NCBI GenBank assembly: GCA_944325505.1
Contig: CALVAJ010000002.1
Coordinates: forward strand, 1-64,000
Length of the DNA stretch: 64,000 nt
Source: an uncultured Bacteroidales bacterium
GTDB lineage: Bacteria > Bacteroidota > Bacteroidia > Bacteroidales > UBA932
Direction: 5' to 3'
Shown here: positions 9,617 through 16,213 of the stretch, piece after piece
How positions within the stretch are numbered: position 1 is the stretch's first letter
How the letters are laid out: the number at the start of each line of letters is the position of its first letter
Notes under the pieces: generated by a model
The model's input: only the letters and a program-made list of their open reading frames with translations
Told to the model about the DNA's origin: nothing
Databases searched by the model: none
Program-made: the position numbers and the translations under genes

Positions 9617-9624
9617 CAAATATA
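9617..9624 (-). promoter_or_regulatory. Candidate -7 element of the efflux operon
   Basis: TATATTTG on the minus strand, 18 bases before the chosen adaptor start codon, matches TAnnTTTG. No clear -33 element is seen, which could mean that an activator is needed. Its position supports the start at 9598 over the longer frame. Confidence 0.45.
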
Positions 9625-9702
9625 TGCATAATTTCTTATGGGCCGACGGTTTGCAGCAAGTACCGTATCTTTTTCGGTTCTTTTTTCCCGCTACGGACAA
9701 CA

Positions 9703-9879
9703 AAAAGCACCTGACGAGTGGCTGCGAGAGTATAATTGCAAAAACGGGGGTGCGTTTGGGGGTGCGCAAAGAAAAGGAGCTACGAAATCATCGTAACCCC
9801 TTGATTTTTAATGTGGTCCCAACAGGGCTTGAACCTGTGACCCCCTGATTATGAGTCAGGTGCTACTAACCAACTGAGC
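9703..9879. repeat. Left copy of the 177/180-bp direct repeat at the tRNA(CAU) locus
   Basis: This stretch is nearly identical to 11296-11475 (a few substitutions and a 3-base gap). It holds, in plus orientation, a GGGGGTGCG doublet, the tRNA terminator hairpin, and the 3' two thirds of the tRNA gene. Identity stops abruptly at GAGC in the tRNA D arm. The next bases here form a perfect small hairpin, CAGTGC-TTC-GCACTG (9879-9893), rather than the missing acceptor arm. The repeats bracket the HEPN/MNT island. Confidence 0.85.
9814..9879 (-). pseudogene. Truncated tRNA(CAU) copy
   Basis: T arm, variable loop, anticodon arm (loop CTCATAA) and most of the D arm match the intact tRNA at 11410-11484. 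The 5' acceptor strand and the bases up to the D stem are missing, so no functional tRNA can form. It is the footprint expected when an element integrates in a tRNA gene or when the gene's 3' part is duplicated. Confidence 0.85.
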
Positions 9880-10075
9880 AGTGCTTCGCACTGTAGAAAT
9901 CAGCGAGTTATGAAGCCTTGTCGTGACTGGGTTATGACTTTGCTAACAGGATTGCTAACATATTCACGCCAGTAGATACTGGGTTAAACATAAAGTAATA
10001 TAATTGTAAATCAATAAATTGAGTAGTCTTAATCTCGTTGTTTTCCTCTCATTCTCCAGCCTACGCCATATTTTC

Positions 10076-10395
10076 TCAATTTTTCATTTTCTTCAAACAA
10101 GAATTTTCAGAGAAATTACCTCTGATATTGAGTGAATAACTTTTCGCATCAATCCGTTCGATTACATTCTTATCAACAAACGGATTGATAGCCCTGCTTA
10201 CCCGACTGTGAAAAGAATTTGTGGGTATTGCATCTAACATATCAGTAGGTTTATTCTCCAGTTCATCCCAGAGACAGTCTTCGCATTTTATGGGTTCTTT
10301 TATGACAAGCCCCCCTGCTTCACCTTGAAATATGTGCCGGGACGCTTTGGATAGATACTATCATTGTGTACCTGACATCTGCTAAATCCATATAC
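10076..10395 (-). pseudogene. Remnant of an unrecognised gene with a frameshift in a G6 run
   Basis: Minus-strand reading from 10395 gives a coherent frame containing YPKRPGTYFKVKQ, which meets TAA at 10300-10302. Adding one G to the G6 run (10310-10315) restores a frame that continues through KEPIKCEDCLWDELENKP and INPFVDKNVIERIDAKSY to TGA at 10076-10078. Together this is about 105 residues of a protein that has lost its 5' end to the HEPN gene side. I do not recognise the family. The same stretch is A/T rich compared with its surroundings, as is the toxin-antitoxin pair, which suggests acquired DNA. Confidence 0.4.
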
Positions 10396-10401
10396 AACAA
10401 A

Positions 10402-10425
10402 CCCTCTCGCATTTCTGCAAGAGGG
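10402..10425 (-). terminator. Terminator after the HEPN/MNT pair
   Basis: Arms CCCTCT (10402-10407) and AGAGGG (10420-10425), extended by an inner GC pair, form a hairpin 27 bases after the HEPN stop codon. Read on the minus strand it is followed by TTTGTTGT, a usable U-rich tail. Confidence 0.6.
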
Positions 10426-10451
10426 CGTATCTGCAAACTATTTCCGGCGGT

Positions 10452-10850
10452 CTATTCCTTTATCAGATTTCCGACTTTGGCTATGAACTCCCGTACTGGC
10501 TCAAACAGTGGTTGCATTTCATCAGCAGTTGTGACATAGACACAGTTATAATCACTTTCTTCTCTCATCATCTGGAGTTTTACATACAGTTTGGATGCAT
10601 CAGTCGGAAATATACCTGTCTTGACATAATTCTGTCCGAACATCACTAATGTACCTTTATGTGTGTTGACCTTATGACCGTCTTTGATTAGAAGTGCAGA
10701 TACAGCGTGGAACACTGCATAGTACAGTCTGTTCGCTACGACATCCCATAAGTCCATTGCTGCAATTTTTTCTGCCTGTTCAAAAAATGACTGTGCCTTT
10801 TCGTACTCCAGATTTACCATTATCTGGCGTTCTTCTTCGTTCAGTTTCAT
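10452..10850 (-). CDS. HEPN-domain toxin of a HEPN/MNT pair (HepT-like)
   Basis: A 132-residue, mostly helical protein with the HEPN core. The NRLYYAVFHAVSALL segment places Arg41 and His48 in the R-X6-H form of the HEPN ribonuclease motif. In HEPN/MNT systems the HEPN protein is an RNase toxin, and the MNT protein silences it by attaching AMP to a tyrosine near the active site; tyrosines at 43 and 44 are candidates here. The start codon overlaps the stop of the MNT gene by four bases (ATGA), so the two are translationally coupled. It sits between two tRNA-derived direct repeats, consistent with a mobile origin. An activity other than toxin-antitoxin cannot be excluded. Confidence 0.82.
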   Translation of the reverse strand: MKLNEEERQIMVNLEYEKAQSFFEQAEKIAAMDLWDVVANRLYYAVFHAVSALLIKDGHKVNTHKGTLVMFGQNYVKTGIFPTDASKLYVKLQMMREESDYNCVYVTTADEMQPLFEPVREFIAKVGNLIKE

Positions 10851-11164
10851 GCCAATACTATTCCGTCTTCTTCAACATTCTTGTAAAATGGAGTGAATGA
10901 GTATTTCTTCCATTCATCTTTTGTATAGATAATAGGGCTTATCAGTTCTCCGACATCCCAACTCAATGCAGCAAAAGGATACGCCACATTGTCATAATCT
11001 TTATGCTCAATCTCCGGCTTGTCCAAAAGTATCAGCAAGTCCCAGTCGGAATCTTCAGTGGCTTCATTTCTCGCACGTGACCCGTACAGAATCAACTGCC
11101 CTCCTTTCGGAAGAACTTCCTTGGCTATCCGCTTGATTTCCTTTAATATGTCACTCGATTTCAT
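10847..11164 (-). CDS. MNT nucleotidyltransferase antitoxin (MntA-like)
   Basis: A 105-residue minimal nucleotidyltransferase with the polymerase-beta motif GS-X10-D-X-D: GSR at residues 28-30 and Asp40/Asp42 in SDWDLLILLD. These residues bind Mg-ATP. Proteins of this size next to HEPN genes act as antitoxins by AMPylating the HEPN partner. The third acidic residue of the fold is not certain by eye. It is the first gene of the two-gene unit, with a -7 element 20 bases upstream of its ATG. Confidence 0.82.
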   Translation of the reverse strand: MKSSDILKEIKRIAKEVLPKGGQLILYGSRARNEATEDSDWDLLILLDKPEIEHKDYDNVAYPFAALSWDVGELISPIIYTKDEWKKYSFTPFYKNVEEDGIVLA

Positions 11165-11184
11165 AATCCCCGTGGCTTATATGG

Positions 11185-11192
11185 CAAATATA
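11185..11192 (-). promoter_or_regulatory. -7 element of the MNT/HEPN operon
   Basis: TATATTTG on the minus strand, 20 bases before the MNT start codon, fits TAnnTTTG. No clear TTTG is found at the expected -33 distance. The implied leader is very short, about 15 nt. Confidence 0.5.
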
Positions 11193-11295
11193 ACATTTTA
11201 TCTGGAATTAGATACTTTTTGTACCATTACCAGACCGTATACAAGCCTGTAAAAGTCATAGCAGCTCTACCCCAACAGACATCGTCATATACGGG

Positions 11296-11475
11296 AAAAG
11301 CACCTGACAAGTGGCTGCGAGAGTATAATTGCAAAAACGGGGGTGCGTTTGGGGGTGCGCCAAAAAGAAAAGGAGCTACGAAATTATCGTAACTCCTTGA
11401 TTTTTAATGTGGTCCCAACAGGGCTTGAACCTGTGACCCCCTGATTATGAGTCAGGTGCTACTAACCAACTGAGC
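11296..11475. repeat. Right copy of the 177/180-bp direct repeat at the tRNA(CAU) locus
   Basis: Near-identical to 9703-9879. In this copy the sequence continues past GAGC into an intact tRNA acceptor arm. The terminator stem is perfectly paired here, while the left copy has a G-T pair. Both copies carry the tandem GGGGGTGCG doublet (GGGGGTGCG-TTT-GGGGGTGCG), a possible recombinase or protein binding site. Confidence 0.85.
11360..11398 (-). terminator. Rho-independent terminator of tRNA(CAU)
   Basis: Arms AAGGAG-C-TACGA (11370-11381) and TCGTA-A-CTCCTT (11387-11398) form a stem just downstream of the tRNA. On the minus strand it is followed by TTCTTTTTGG. The same hairpin is duplicated in the left repeat. 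Confidence 0.75.
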
Positions 11476-11484
11476 TATGGGACC
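11410..11484 (-). tRNA. tRNA with CAU anticodon (elongator Met most likely)
   Basis: A complete cloverleaf: acceptor GGTCCCA pairing with TGGGACC, D arm with AGCTCAGTTGGTTAGTAGC, anticodon stem CCTGA/TCAGG with loop CTCATAA (anticodon CAU), and T arm with GGTTCAAGCC. CCA is not encoded. The CAU anticodon is used by initiator Met, elongator Met and lysidine-modified Ile2. The A-U first pair inside the stem and CACAGG T stem resemble the elongator Met type, but Ile2 cannot be ruled out by eye. It is the target of the duplicated segment around the HEPN/MNT island. Confidence 0.9.
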
Positions 11485-11525
11485 TTTTTTTGTTTCTTTT
11501 TGGTGATTTCTGCGTTGGGCTTCGT

Positions 11526-11589
11526 ATCGTCAGGCGGTCATTTACGAAAGTAAACTCCCTTCTTCCTCACTTGCCCGCCTTGAACTCAC
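11526..11589. repeat. 64-bp structured repeat, copy A
   Basis: Identical to copy B at 11645-11708. In plus orientation AGGCGG at the left pairs with CCGCCT at the right, and inside TTTAC-GAAA-GTAAA makes a stem with a GNRA-type tetraloop. This copy is also enclosed by a perfect 15-bp inverted repeat, GTTTCTTTTTGGTGA (11492-11506) and TCACCAAAAAGAAAC (11586-11600). No protein reading is credible. Confidence 0.8.
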
Positions 11590-11644
11590 CAAAAAGAAAC
11601 TTCAAAAAATTCAATGTCCTTCCGATGAGTTCTCGTATGCTACG

Positions 11645-11708
11645 ATCGTCAGGCGGTCATTTACGAAAGTAAACTCCCTTCTTCCTCACTTGCCCGCCTT
11701 GAACTCAC
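11645..11708. repeat. 64-bp structured repeat, copy B
   Basis: Exact second copy of 11526-11589, with a period of 119 bases. It has its own closing stem, TGAGTTC near 11625 pairing with GAACTCA at 11701-11707, different in sequence from that of copy A. Keeping the fold while changing the outer stem points to selection on structure. Confidence 0.8.
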
Positions 11709-11726
11709 TCAAAAACAAACTTCATA

Positions 11727-11760
11727 AATTTCGATGCCGAATGCTTCGAAATTATTTTTT
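11727..11760 (+). terminator. Hairpin with T tract after the structured repeats
   Basis: Arms AATTTCGA (11727-11734) and TCGAAATT (11746-11753) followed by ATTTTTT on the plus strand form a compact terminator-like signal. If functional it would end a plus-strand transcript covering both 64-bp repeats. It also closes the rpsJ-tRNA interval from the other side. Confidence 0.5.
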
Positions 11761-11775
11761 AAAGAGCTAAATTGT

Positions 11776-11814
11776 AGACCTGTCTGGCAGGAACCGGACA
11801 GGTCTGCAAATATA
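11776..11814 (-). promoter_or_regulatory. Hairpin and -7 element downstream of the str operon
   Basis: AGACCTGTC (11776-11784) and GACAGGTCT (11797-11805) make a 9-bp stem, a possible end point for str-operon transcripts though without a clean U tract. Immediately upstream on the minus strand is TATATTTG (11807-11814), a TAnnTTTG match that could start a transcript running through the repeats into tRNA(CAU). Confidence 0.4.
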
Positions 11815-11847
11815 GTAACAAATTTCTAATCTGTAAAATCTTTTTTA

Positions 11848-12153
11848 TCAGACTTTGATTTCGACCTCTACGCCGCTCGGAAGCTCAAGCTTCATCAGGG
11901 CATCTACTGTCTTCTGTGTAGACTCGTAAATGTCGAGGAGACGGCAGTAAGAGTTCAGCTCGAACTGCTCGCGTGATTTCTTGTTCACGAATGTAGAGCG
12001 GTTCACAGTAAATATCTTCTTGTCAGTAGGAAGCGGAATAGGACCATTCACGCGAGCTCCTGTAGAAGATACCGTATCAACGATCTTCTTTGCCGACTTG
12101 TCAACCAGCATATGATCGAATGATTTGAGTTTTATTCTTATTTTCTGGCTCAT
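11848..12153 (-). CDS. rpsJ: 30S ribosomal protein S10
   Basis: A 101-residue protein with the full S10 fold; the segments [10 protein letters not shown] at the start, [17 protein letters not shown] in the middle and [11 protein letters not shown] at the end are standard. S10 sits in the 30S head and, as NusE, takes part in rRNA antitermination. It is the last gene of the rpsL-rpsG-fusA-rpsJ operon, 31 bases after fusA. In many Bacteroidetes, as here, rpsJ is attached to the str operon. Confidence 0.97.
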   Translation of the reverse strand: MSQKIRIKLKSFDHMLVDKSAKKIVDTVSSTGARVNGPIPLPTDKKIFTVNRSTFVNKKSREQFELNSYCRLLDIYESTQKTVDALMKLELPSGVEVEIKV

Positions 12154-12184
12154 ATCAAATCTCGAATTTTCCGTTTGTACTTAA

Positions 12185-14299
12185 TTACTCGTCCTCGTCA
12201 ACGTTCTTGTAACCGCTCTTCTCGATTACTTCCTTGGCGATGTTGGCAGGGACTTCCGCATAGTGGTCGAAAGTCATGGTGCTGGTCGCACGTCCTGAAG
12301 AAATCGTTCTGAGAATAGTCACATAACCGAACTGCTCTGAAAGAGGGACAAATGCCTTGACGATCCTTGCTCCGCCCGTAGTGGCGTCCATTGCATTGAT
12401 CTGACCCCTGCGGCGGTTAAGGTCTCCTACGATATCACCCATGTAGTCCTCCGGAGTCACCACTTCGAGAGACATGATAGGCTCGAGAAGAACCGGTTTT
12501 GCCTTAGGACATGCATGACGGAATGCCTGACGTGCACAGATCTCGAATGAAAGCTGGTCTGAATCGACAGGGTGGAATGAACCGTCTTTCAGAGTAACCT
12601 TGAGAGACTGGACCTCATAGCCGGCAAGGACACCGTTCGCCATAGCTGACTTGAATCCTTTCTCGACCGAAGGTATGAACTCTTTAGGCACGTTACCTCC
12701 TTTGACTTCATCGATGAACTGAAGGCCTGTGACTCCTTCATCGGCAGGTCCGATTTCGACGATGATATCAGCGAACTTACCGCGTCCGCCGGTCTGCTTC
12801 TTGAAGACTTCACGGTGCTGTACGGTACCGGTGATAGCCTCTTTGTAGTTGACCTGAGGAGCGCCCTGGTTGATTTCGACACCGAACTCGCGGCGGAGAC
12901 GGTCAACGATGATATCGAGGTGAAGCTCACCCATACCGCTGATGACGGTCTGGCCGGTCTCATGGTCTGTCTTGACAGTGAATGTAGGGTCCTCTTCCGC
13001 AAGTTTTGCAAGAGCTATTCCGAGCTTGTCGAGATCCTTCTGGGTCTTAGGCTCCACTGCAAGTCCGATAACCGGATCAGGGAACTCCATGGACTCAAGG
13101 GTAATAGGATGGTTCTCTGCGCAGATTGTATCTCCGGTGCGGAGGTCCTTGAAACCTACGGCAGCGCAGATATCTCCTGCTTCGACGAACTCGATAGGGT
13201 TCTGCTTGTTGGAGTGCATCTGATAAAGACGTGCAACACGCTCCTTCTTGTCAGAACGGGTATTAAGTACATAGGATCCTGCATCCAGACGTCCTGAGTA
13301 TGCCCTCATGAAAGCAAGGCGGCCTACGAACGGGTCCGTAGCGATCTTGAACACGAGTGCGCAGAACGGCTCCTTGGATTCAGGCTTACGCTCCTCTTCA
13401 TCGCCTGTCTTAGGGTTTGTCCCCTTAACCGCACCCTTGTCGAGCGGAGAAGGAAGATAACGCATAACGGCGTCAAGAAGGAACTGTACGCCTTTGTTCT
13501 TGAAAGAAGAACCGCAGCATGCAGGTACTATGGACATGTCGATGGTGGCTTTTCTCAGAGCCGCGATGATCTCGTCCTCTGAAATGGAGTCCGGATCCTC
13601 GAAGAACTTCTCCATGAGGGACTCGTCATACTCGGCGGCAGCCTCGATAAGTTTCTCCCTCCAGGTAGCGACCTCGTCGGCCATCTCTGCCGGAACGTCA
13701 GTCACCTGATAGTTCACAAGCTCTTCGCCTCCATCGTAGATAATCGCTTTATTCGCAATAAGGTCAACAATACCCTGGAACTTGTCTTCGGCACCGATAG
13801 GAAGGCAGATCGGAACGGCACGCGCCCCGAGCTTTTCCTTGATCTCGTCCACCACGGCGAGGAAGTCGGCCCCGACACGGTCCATCTTGTTGACATAGGC
13901 AATCTTCGGAACTCCGTACTTGTCAGCCTGACGCCATACTGTCTCAGACTGCGGCTGTACCCTTCCTACCGCACAGAAAGTAGCGACGGTACCGTCAAGC
14001 ACACGCAGTGAACGCTCCACCTCTACGGTGAAGTCCACGTGGCCCGGAGTGTCGATCAGGTTGATCTGATAAGTATCCCCTTTATAATGCCAGAATGCAG
14101 TGGTAGCGGCTGAAGTAATGGTGATACCGCGCTCCTGCTCCTGGACCATCCAGTCCATTGTGGCAGCACCTTCATGAACTTCTCCGATCTTGTGGGTCTT
14201 ACCTGTATAGTAAAGGATACGCTCTGAAGTTGTTGTCTTTCCGGCATCGATGTGGGCCATGATGCCGATGTTTCTGGTGAATTTAAGATCTCTTGCCAT
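12185..14299 (-). CDS. fusA: Elongation factor G
   Basis: A 704-residue translational GTPase that drives translocation of tRNA and mRNA on the ribosome. The G motifs are in order: AHIDAGKTT (residues ~15-23), DTPGHVDF (~85) and NKMD (~139). The five EF-G domains are complete, including GGRGKFADI in domain IV and [12 protein letters not shown] near the end. Length is normal. It lies 18 bases after rpsG in the str operon. No second fusA copy is seen in the window. Confidence 0.98.
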   Translation of the reverse strand: MARDLKFTRNIGIMAHIDAGKTTTSERILYYTGKTHKIGEVHEGAATMDWMVQEQERGITITSAATTAFWHYKGDTYQINLIDTPGHVDFTVEVERSLRVLDGTVATFCAVGRVQPQSETVWRQADKYGVPKIAYVNKMDRVGADFLAVVDEIKEKLGARAVPICLPIGAEDKFQGIVDLIANKAIIYDGGEELVNYQVTDVPAEMADEVATWREKLIEAAAEYDESLMEKFFEDPDSISEDEIIAALRKATIDMSIVPACCGSSFKNKGVQFLLDAVMRYLPSPLDKGAVKGTNPKTGDEEERKPESKEPFCALVFKIATDPFVGRLAFMRAYSGRLDAGSYVLNTRSDKKERVARLYQMHSNKQNPIEFVEAGDICAAVGFKDLRTGDTICAENHPITLESMEFPDPVIGLAVEPKTQKDLDKLGIALAKLAEEDPTFTVKTDHETGQTVISGMGELHLDIIVDRLRREFGVEINQGAPQVNYKEAITGTVQHREVFKKQTGGRGKFADIIVEIGPADEGVTGLQFIDEVKGGNVPKEFIPSVEKGFKSAMANGVLAGYEVQSLKVTLKDGSFHPVDSDQLSFEICARQAFRHACPKAKPVLLEPIMSLEVVTPEDYMGDIVGDLNRRRGQINAMDATTGGARIVKAFVPLSEQFGYVTILRTISSGRATSTMTFDHYAEVPANIAKEVIEKSGYKNVDEDE

Positions 14300-14317
14300 T
14301 GTGTATCTCCTTGGGGA

Positions 14318-14794
14318 TTAGAAACGGAAATGTGCAAATGCCTTGTTGGCCTCCGCCATTCTGTGCATATCTTCTTTTCTTTTGAATGCAGCACCCTCGC
14401 AGTTGTATGCGGCGATGATCTCTGCACAAAGTTTTTCTGCCATGGAGTGGCCGGAACGCTTGCGCGCGAAGTTGATAAGGTTCTTCATTGAAAGCGAAAT
14501 CTTTCTCTCCGGACGCACCTCTGTAGGCACCTGGAAGTTAGCTCCACCGACCCTGCGGCTCTTCACCTCGACCTGAGGTGTGACATTCTCAAGAGCTTTC
14601 CTCCATATATCTAGAGGAGCCTTGTCAGAATCTTTCATCTTCTCGCCTACCATGTCGATGGCATCGTAAAAAATAGAATACGCGATACTCTTCTTTCCCT
14701 GGAGCATAAGGTTATTCACGAAACGTGTAACCATTACATCATGAAACTTGGGATCAGGAAGTAGAATCCTCTTCTTAGGCTTCGATTTTCTCAT
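14318..14794 (-). CDS. rpsG: 30S ribosomal protein S7
   Basis: A 158-residue primary 16S-binding protein that organises the 30S head. Typical segments are [20 protein letters not shown] near the N-terminus, [16 protein letters not shown] in the middle and [20 protein letters not shown] at the end. It is the second gene of the str operon, 35 bases after rpsL. Confidence 0.97.
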   Translation of the reverse strand: MRKSKPKKRILLPDPKFHDVMVTRFVNNLMLQGKKSIAYSIFYDAIDMVGEKMKDSDKAPLDIWRKALENVTPQVEVKSRRVGGANFQVPTEVRPERKISLSMKNLINFARKRSGHSMAEKLCAEIIAAYNCEGAAFKRKEDMHRMAEANKAFAHFRF

Positions 14795-14829
14795 TTTTAC
14801 TGAAAATTAAAGGTGTTAAAAACAAATAA

Positions 14830-15219
14830 TTACTTCTTAGCGGCTTTCTGTTTCGGCTTCTTGGCTCCATAGAGAGAGCGGGACTGTGTCCTTCCCTCAA
14901 CGCCAGCCGTATCCAAAGCGCCCCTAAGGATGTGGTAACGTACACCAGGAAGGTCCTTCACACGGCCGCCTCTCACGAGTACGATTGAGTGCTCCTGAAG
15001 GTTGTGTCCTTCGCCAGGTATGTACGCGTTGACCTCTTTGGAGTTGGTAAGACGTACACGGGCAACCTTACGCATTGCTGAGTTAGGTTTCTTAGGCGTG
15101 GTTGTATACACACGCACGCATACGCCCCTTCTCTGAGGGCAAGCATCCAACGCGCGAGATTTGCTCTTCTCGACGATAACCTCGCGTCCTTTGCGAACTA
15201 ATTGTTGAATTGTTGGCAT
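14830..15219 (-). CDS. rpsL: 30S ribosomal protein S12
   Basis: A 129-residue decoding-centre protein. The conserved loops [12 protein letters not shown] and [16 protein letters not shown] are intact, with the lysines whose replacement gives streptomycin resistance in other bacteria still present, so the protein looks wild type in that respect. The C-terminal tail is lysine-rich. It is the first gene of the str operon and follows a consensus promoter. Confidence 0.98.
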   Translation of the reverse strand: MPTIQQLVRKGREVIVEKSKSRALDACPQRRGVCVRVYTTTPKKPNSAMRKVARVRLTNSKEVNAYIPGEGHNLQEHSIVLVRGGRVKDLPGVRYHILRGALDTAGVEGRTQSRSLYGAKKPKQKAAKK

Positions 15220-15270
15220 AAATGATTGTAAATCTTAAATTTATGTTTAAGTCCCACTATTTTGGGCCTG

Positions 15271-15301
15271 CAAAGATAGCGATAATATTTTAAAAAACAA
15301 T
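15271..15301 (-). promoter_or_regulatory. str operon promoter
   Basis: ATTG (15298-15301) and TATCTTTG (15271-15278) on the minus strand are 19 bases apart, a near-ideal Bacteroidetes promoter, about 50 bases before the rpsL start codon. Confidence 0.8.
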
Positions 15302-15358
15302 ACGATATCTGTTATCTCAAATAAAATCAGTTACATATGGAACCGGAGCAGAAACAGA

Positions 15359-15390
15359 TTTGACAACTCGGAAATATTGTTTTACCTTTA
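15359..15390 (+). promoter_or_regulatory. Promoter of the DUF3298 lipoprotein gene
   Basis: TTTG (15359-15362) and TACCTTTA (15383-15390), spaced by 20 bases, fit the Bacteroidetes pattern with one mismatch in the last position. It is divergent from the str promoter about 60 bases away. Confidence 0.55.
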
Positions 15391-15423
15391 AAGGTTTTAT
15401 CATTCATTTTAATTCATATTCAT

Positions 15424-16191
15424 ATGGGAAACTCATATCTTTCCATTATGGCTGCTGTCGCTGCCGCATGCACGGGCTGCCTGCTGTCATCCTGCAATGG
15501 TGAATTCAGTTCAACTACCTACAATTCAGAAGATTCCTTTCCGGCCGCGGAAGGTTCCAAATACGCCCTCGAAGTCAGGATCAGCGCTGAGTATCCGGTA
15601 TCCGGCCTACAGAAAGCAGCGCTGGACAATATGGACAATGTCCTGACAGCTGCCCTTTTCGGAGAAGAATATGCCGCGCTGGACCCTGAACAGGCCATCG
15701 AAGCATACAAGGCGGACAGGGCAAAGGAATACAGGGAAACGAATGCCCCGCTGATCAAGGAAAGCGGAGAAATGCCGGCCGCTTCTCTCGACTGGTCGGA
15801 CTGTGTTACGGGAACGGTAGGCGGCTGCCATAAGAACGTCCTGTCATATTCTATCACGAAATATTCATTTACAGGAGGCGCACACGGAATGACGGCGGAA
15901 ACGGCGCTGAACTTCGACATGAAGACAGGGACACTGCTGACAGAAGAGGATTTCTTCAAGGAAGGCTATAAAGACAGGCTTTCCGGGCTCCTGTCCTCCC
16001 GCCTTGCAGAATCATTGGAGAATCCGTCAGACACATCTATGCTGTTTACACAGGAAATCGGCCCTAACGGAAATTTTTCAATCGGGGAAGAAGGCGTCAC
16101 CTATATATACAACCAGTACGAAATCGGCCCGTACTCCATGGGAATCATCCGTGTGACAGTACCATGGGAAGACATTGAGGGAATGTATTAA
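15424..16191 (+). CDS. RsiV-like DUF3298 lipoprotein
   Basis: A 255-residue exported protein. The N-terminal hydrophobic segment ends in LLSSC, a lipobox with Cys at about residue 24. The C-terminal half has the DUF3298/RsiV pattern: YSFTGGAHG, then LLTEEDFFKEGYKD, then VTYIYNQYEIGPYSMG and a final VPW. In Gram-positive RsiV this domain binds lysozyme; in Bacteroidetes its role is not established. No adjacent sigma gene is seen, so an anti-sigma role is not supported. The peptidase gene starts 22 bases downstream and could be co-transcribed. Confidence 0.8.
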   Translation: MGNSYLSIMAAVAAACTGCLLSSCNGEFSSTTYNSEDSFPAAEGSKYALEVRISAEYPVSGLQKAALDNMDNVLTAALFGEEYAALDPEQAIEAYKADRAKEYRETNAPLIKESGEMPAASLDWSDCVTGTVGGCHKNVLSYSITKYSFTGGAHGMTAETALNFDMKTGTLLTEEDFFKEGYKDRLSGLLSSRLAESLENPSDTSMLFTQEIGPNGNFSIGEEGVTYIYNQYEIGPYSMGIIRVTVPWEDIEGMY

Positions 16192-16213
16192 TGCCATTGA
16201 CAAGTATTATATT

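Noticed and set aside
9731-9746. Similarity between the tRNA direct repeat (GTATAATTGCAAAAA) and the ends of the 468-bp element
   Set aside because: About 14 A/T-rich bases in common, with different flanks; not enough to link the two elements.
11490-11672. A 60-codon frame across the 64-bp repeats
   Set aside because: It depends on the repeats, has no initiation signal, and the structure in the repeats is RNA-like rather than coding.
11526-11708. Possible CRISPR array
   Set aside because: Only two repeat copies, 64 bp long with a 55-bp gap, no cas genes, and the flanks also share similarity; not a CRISPR layout.
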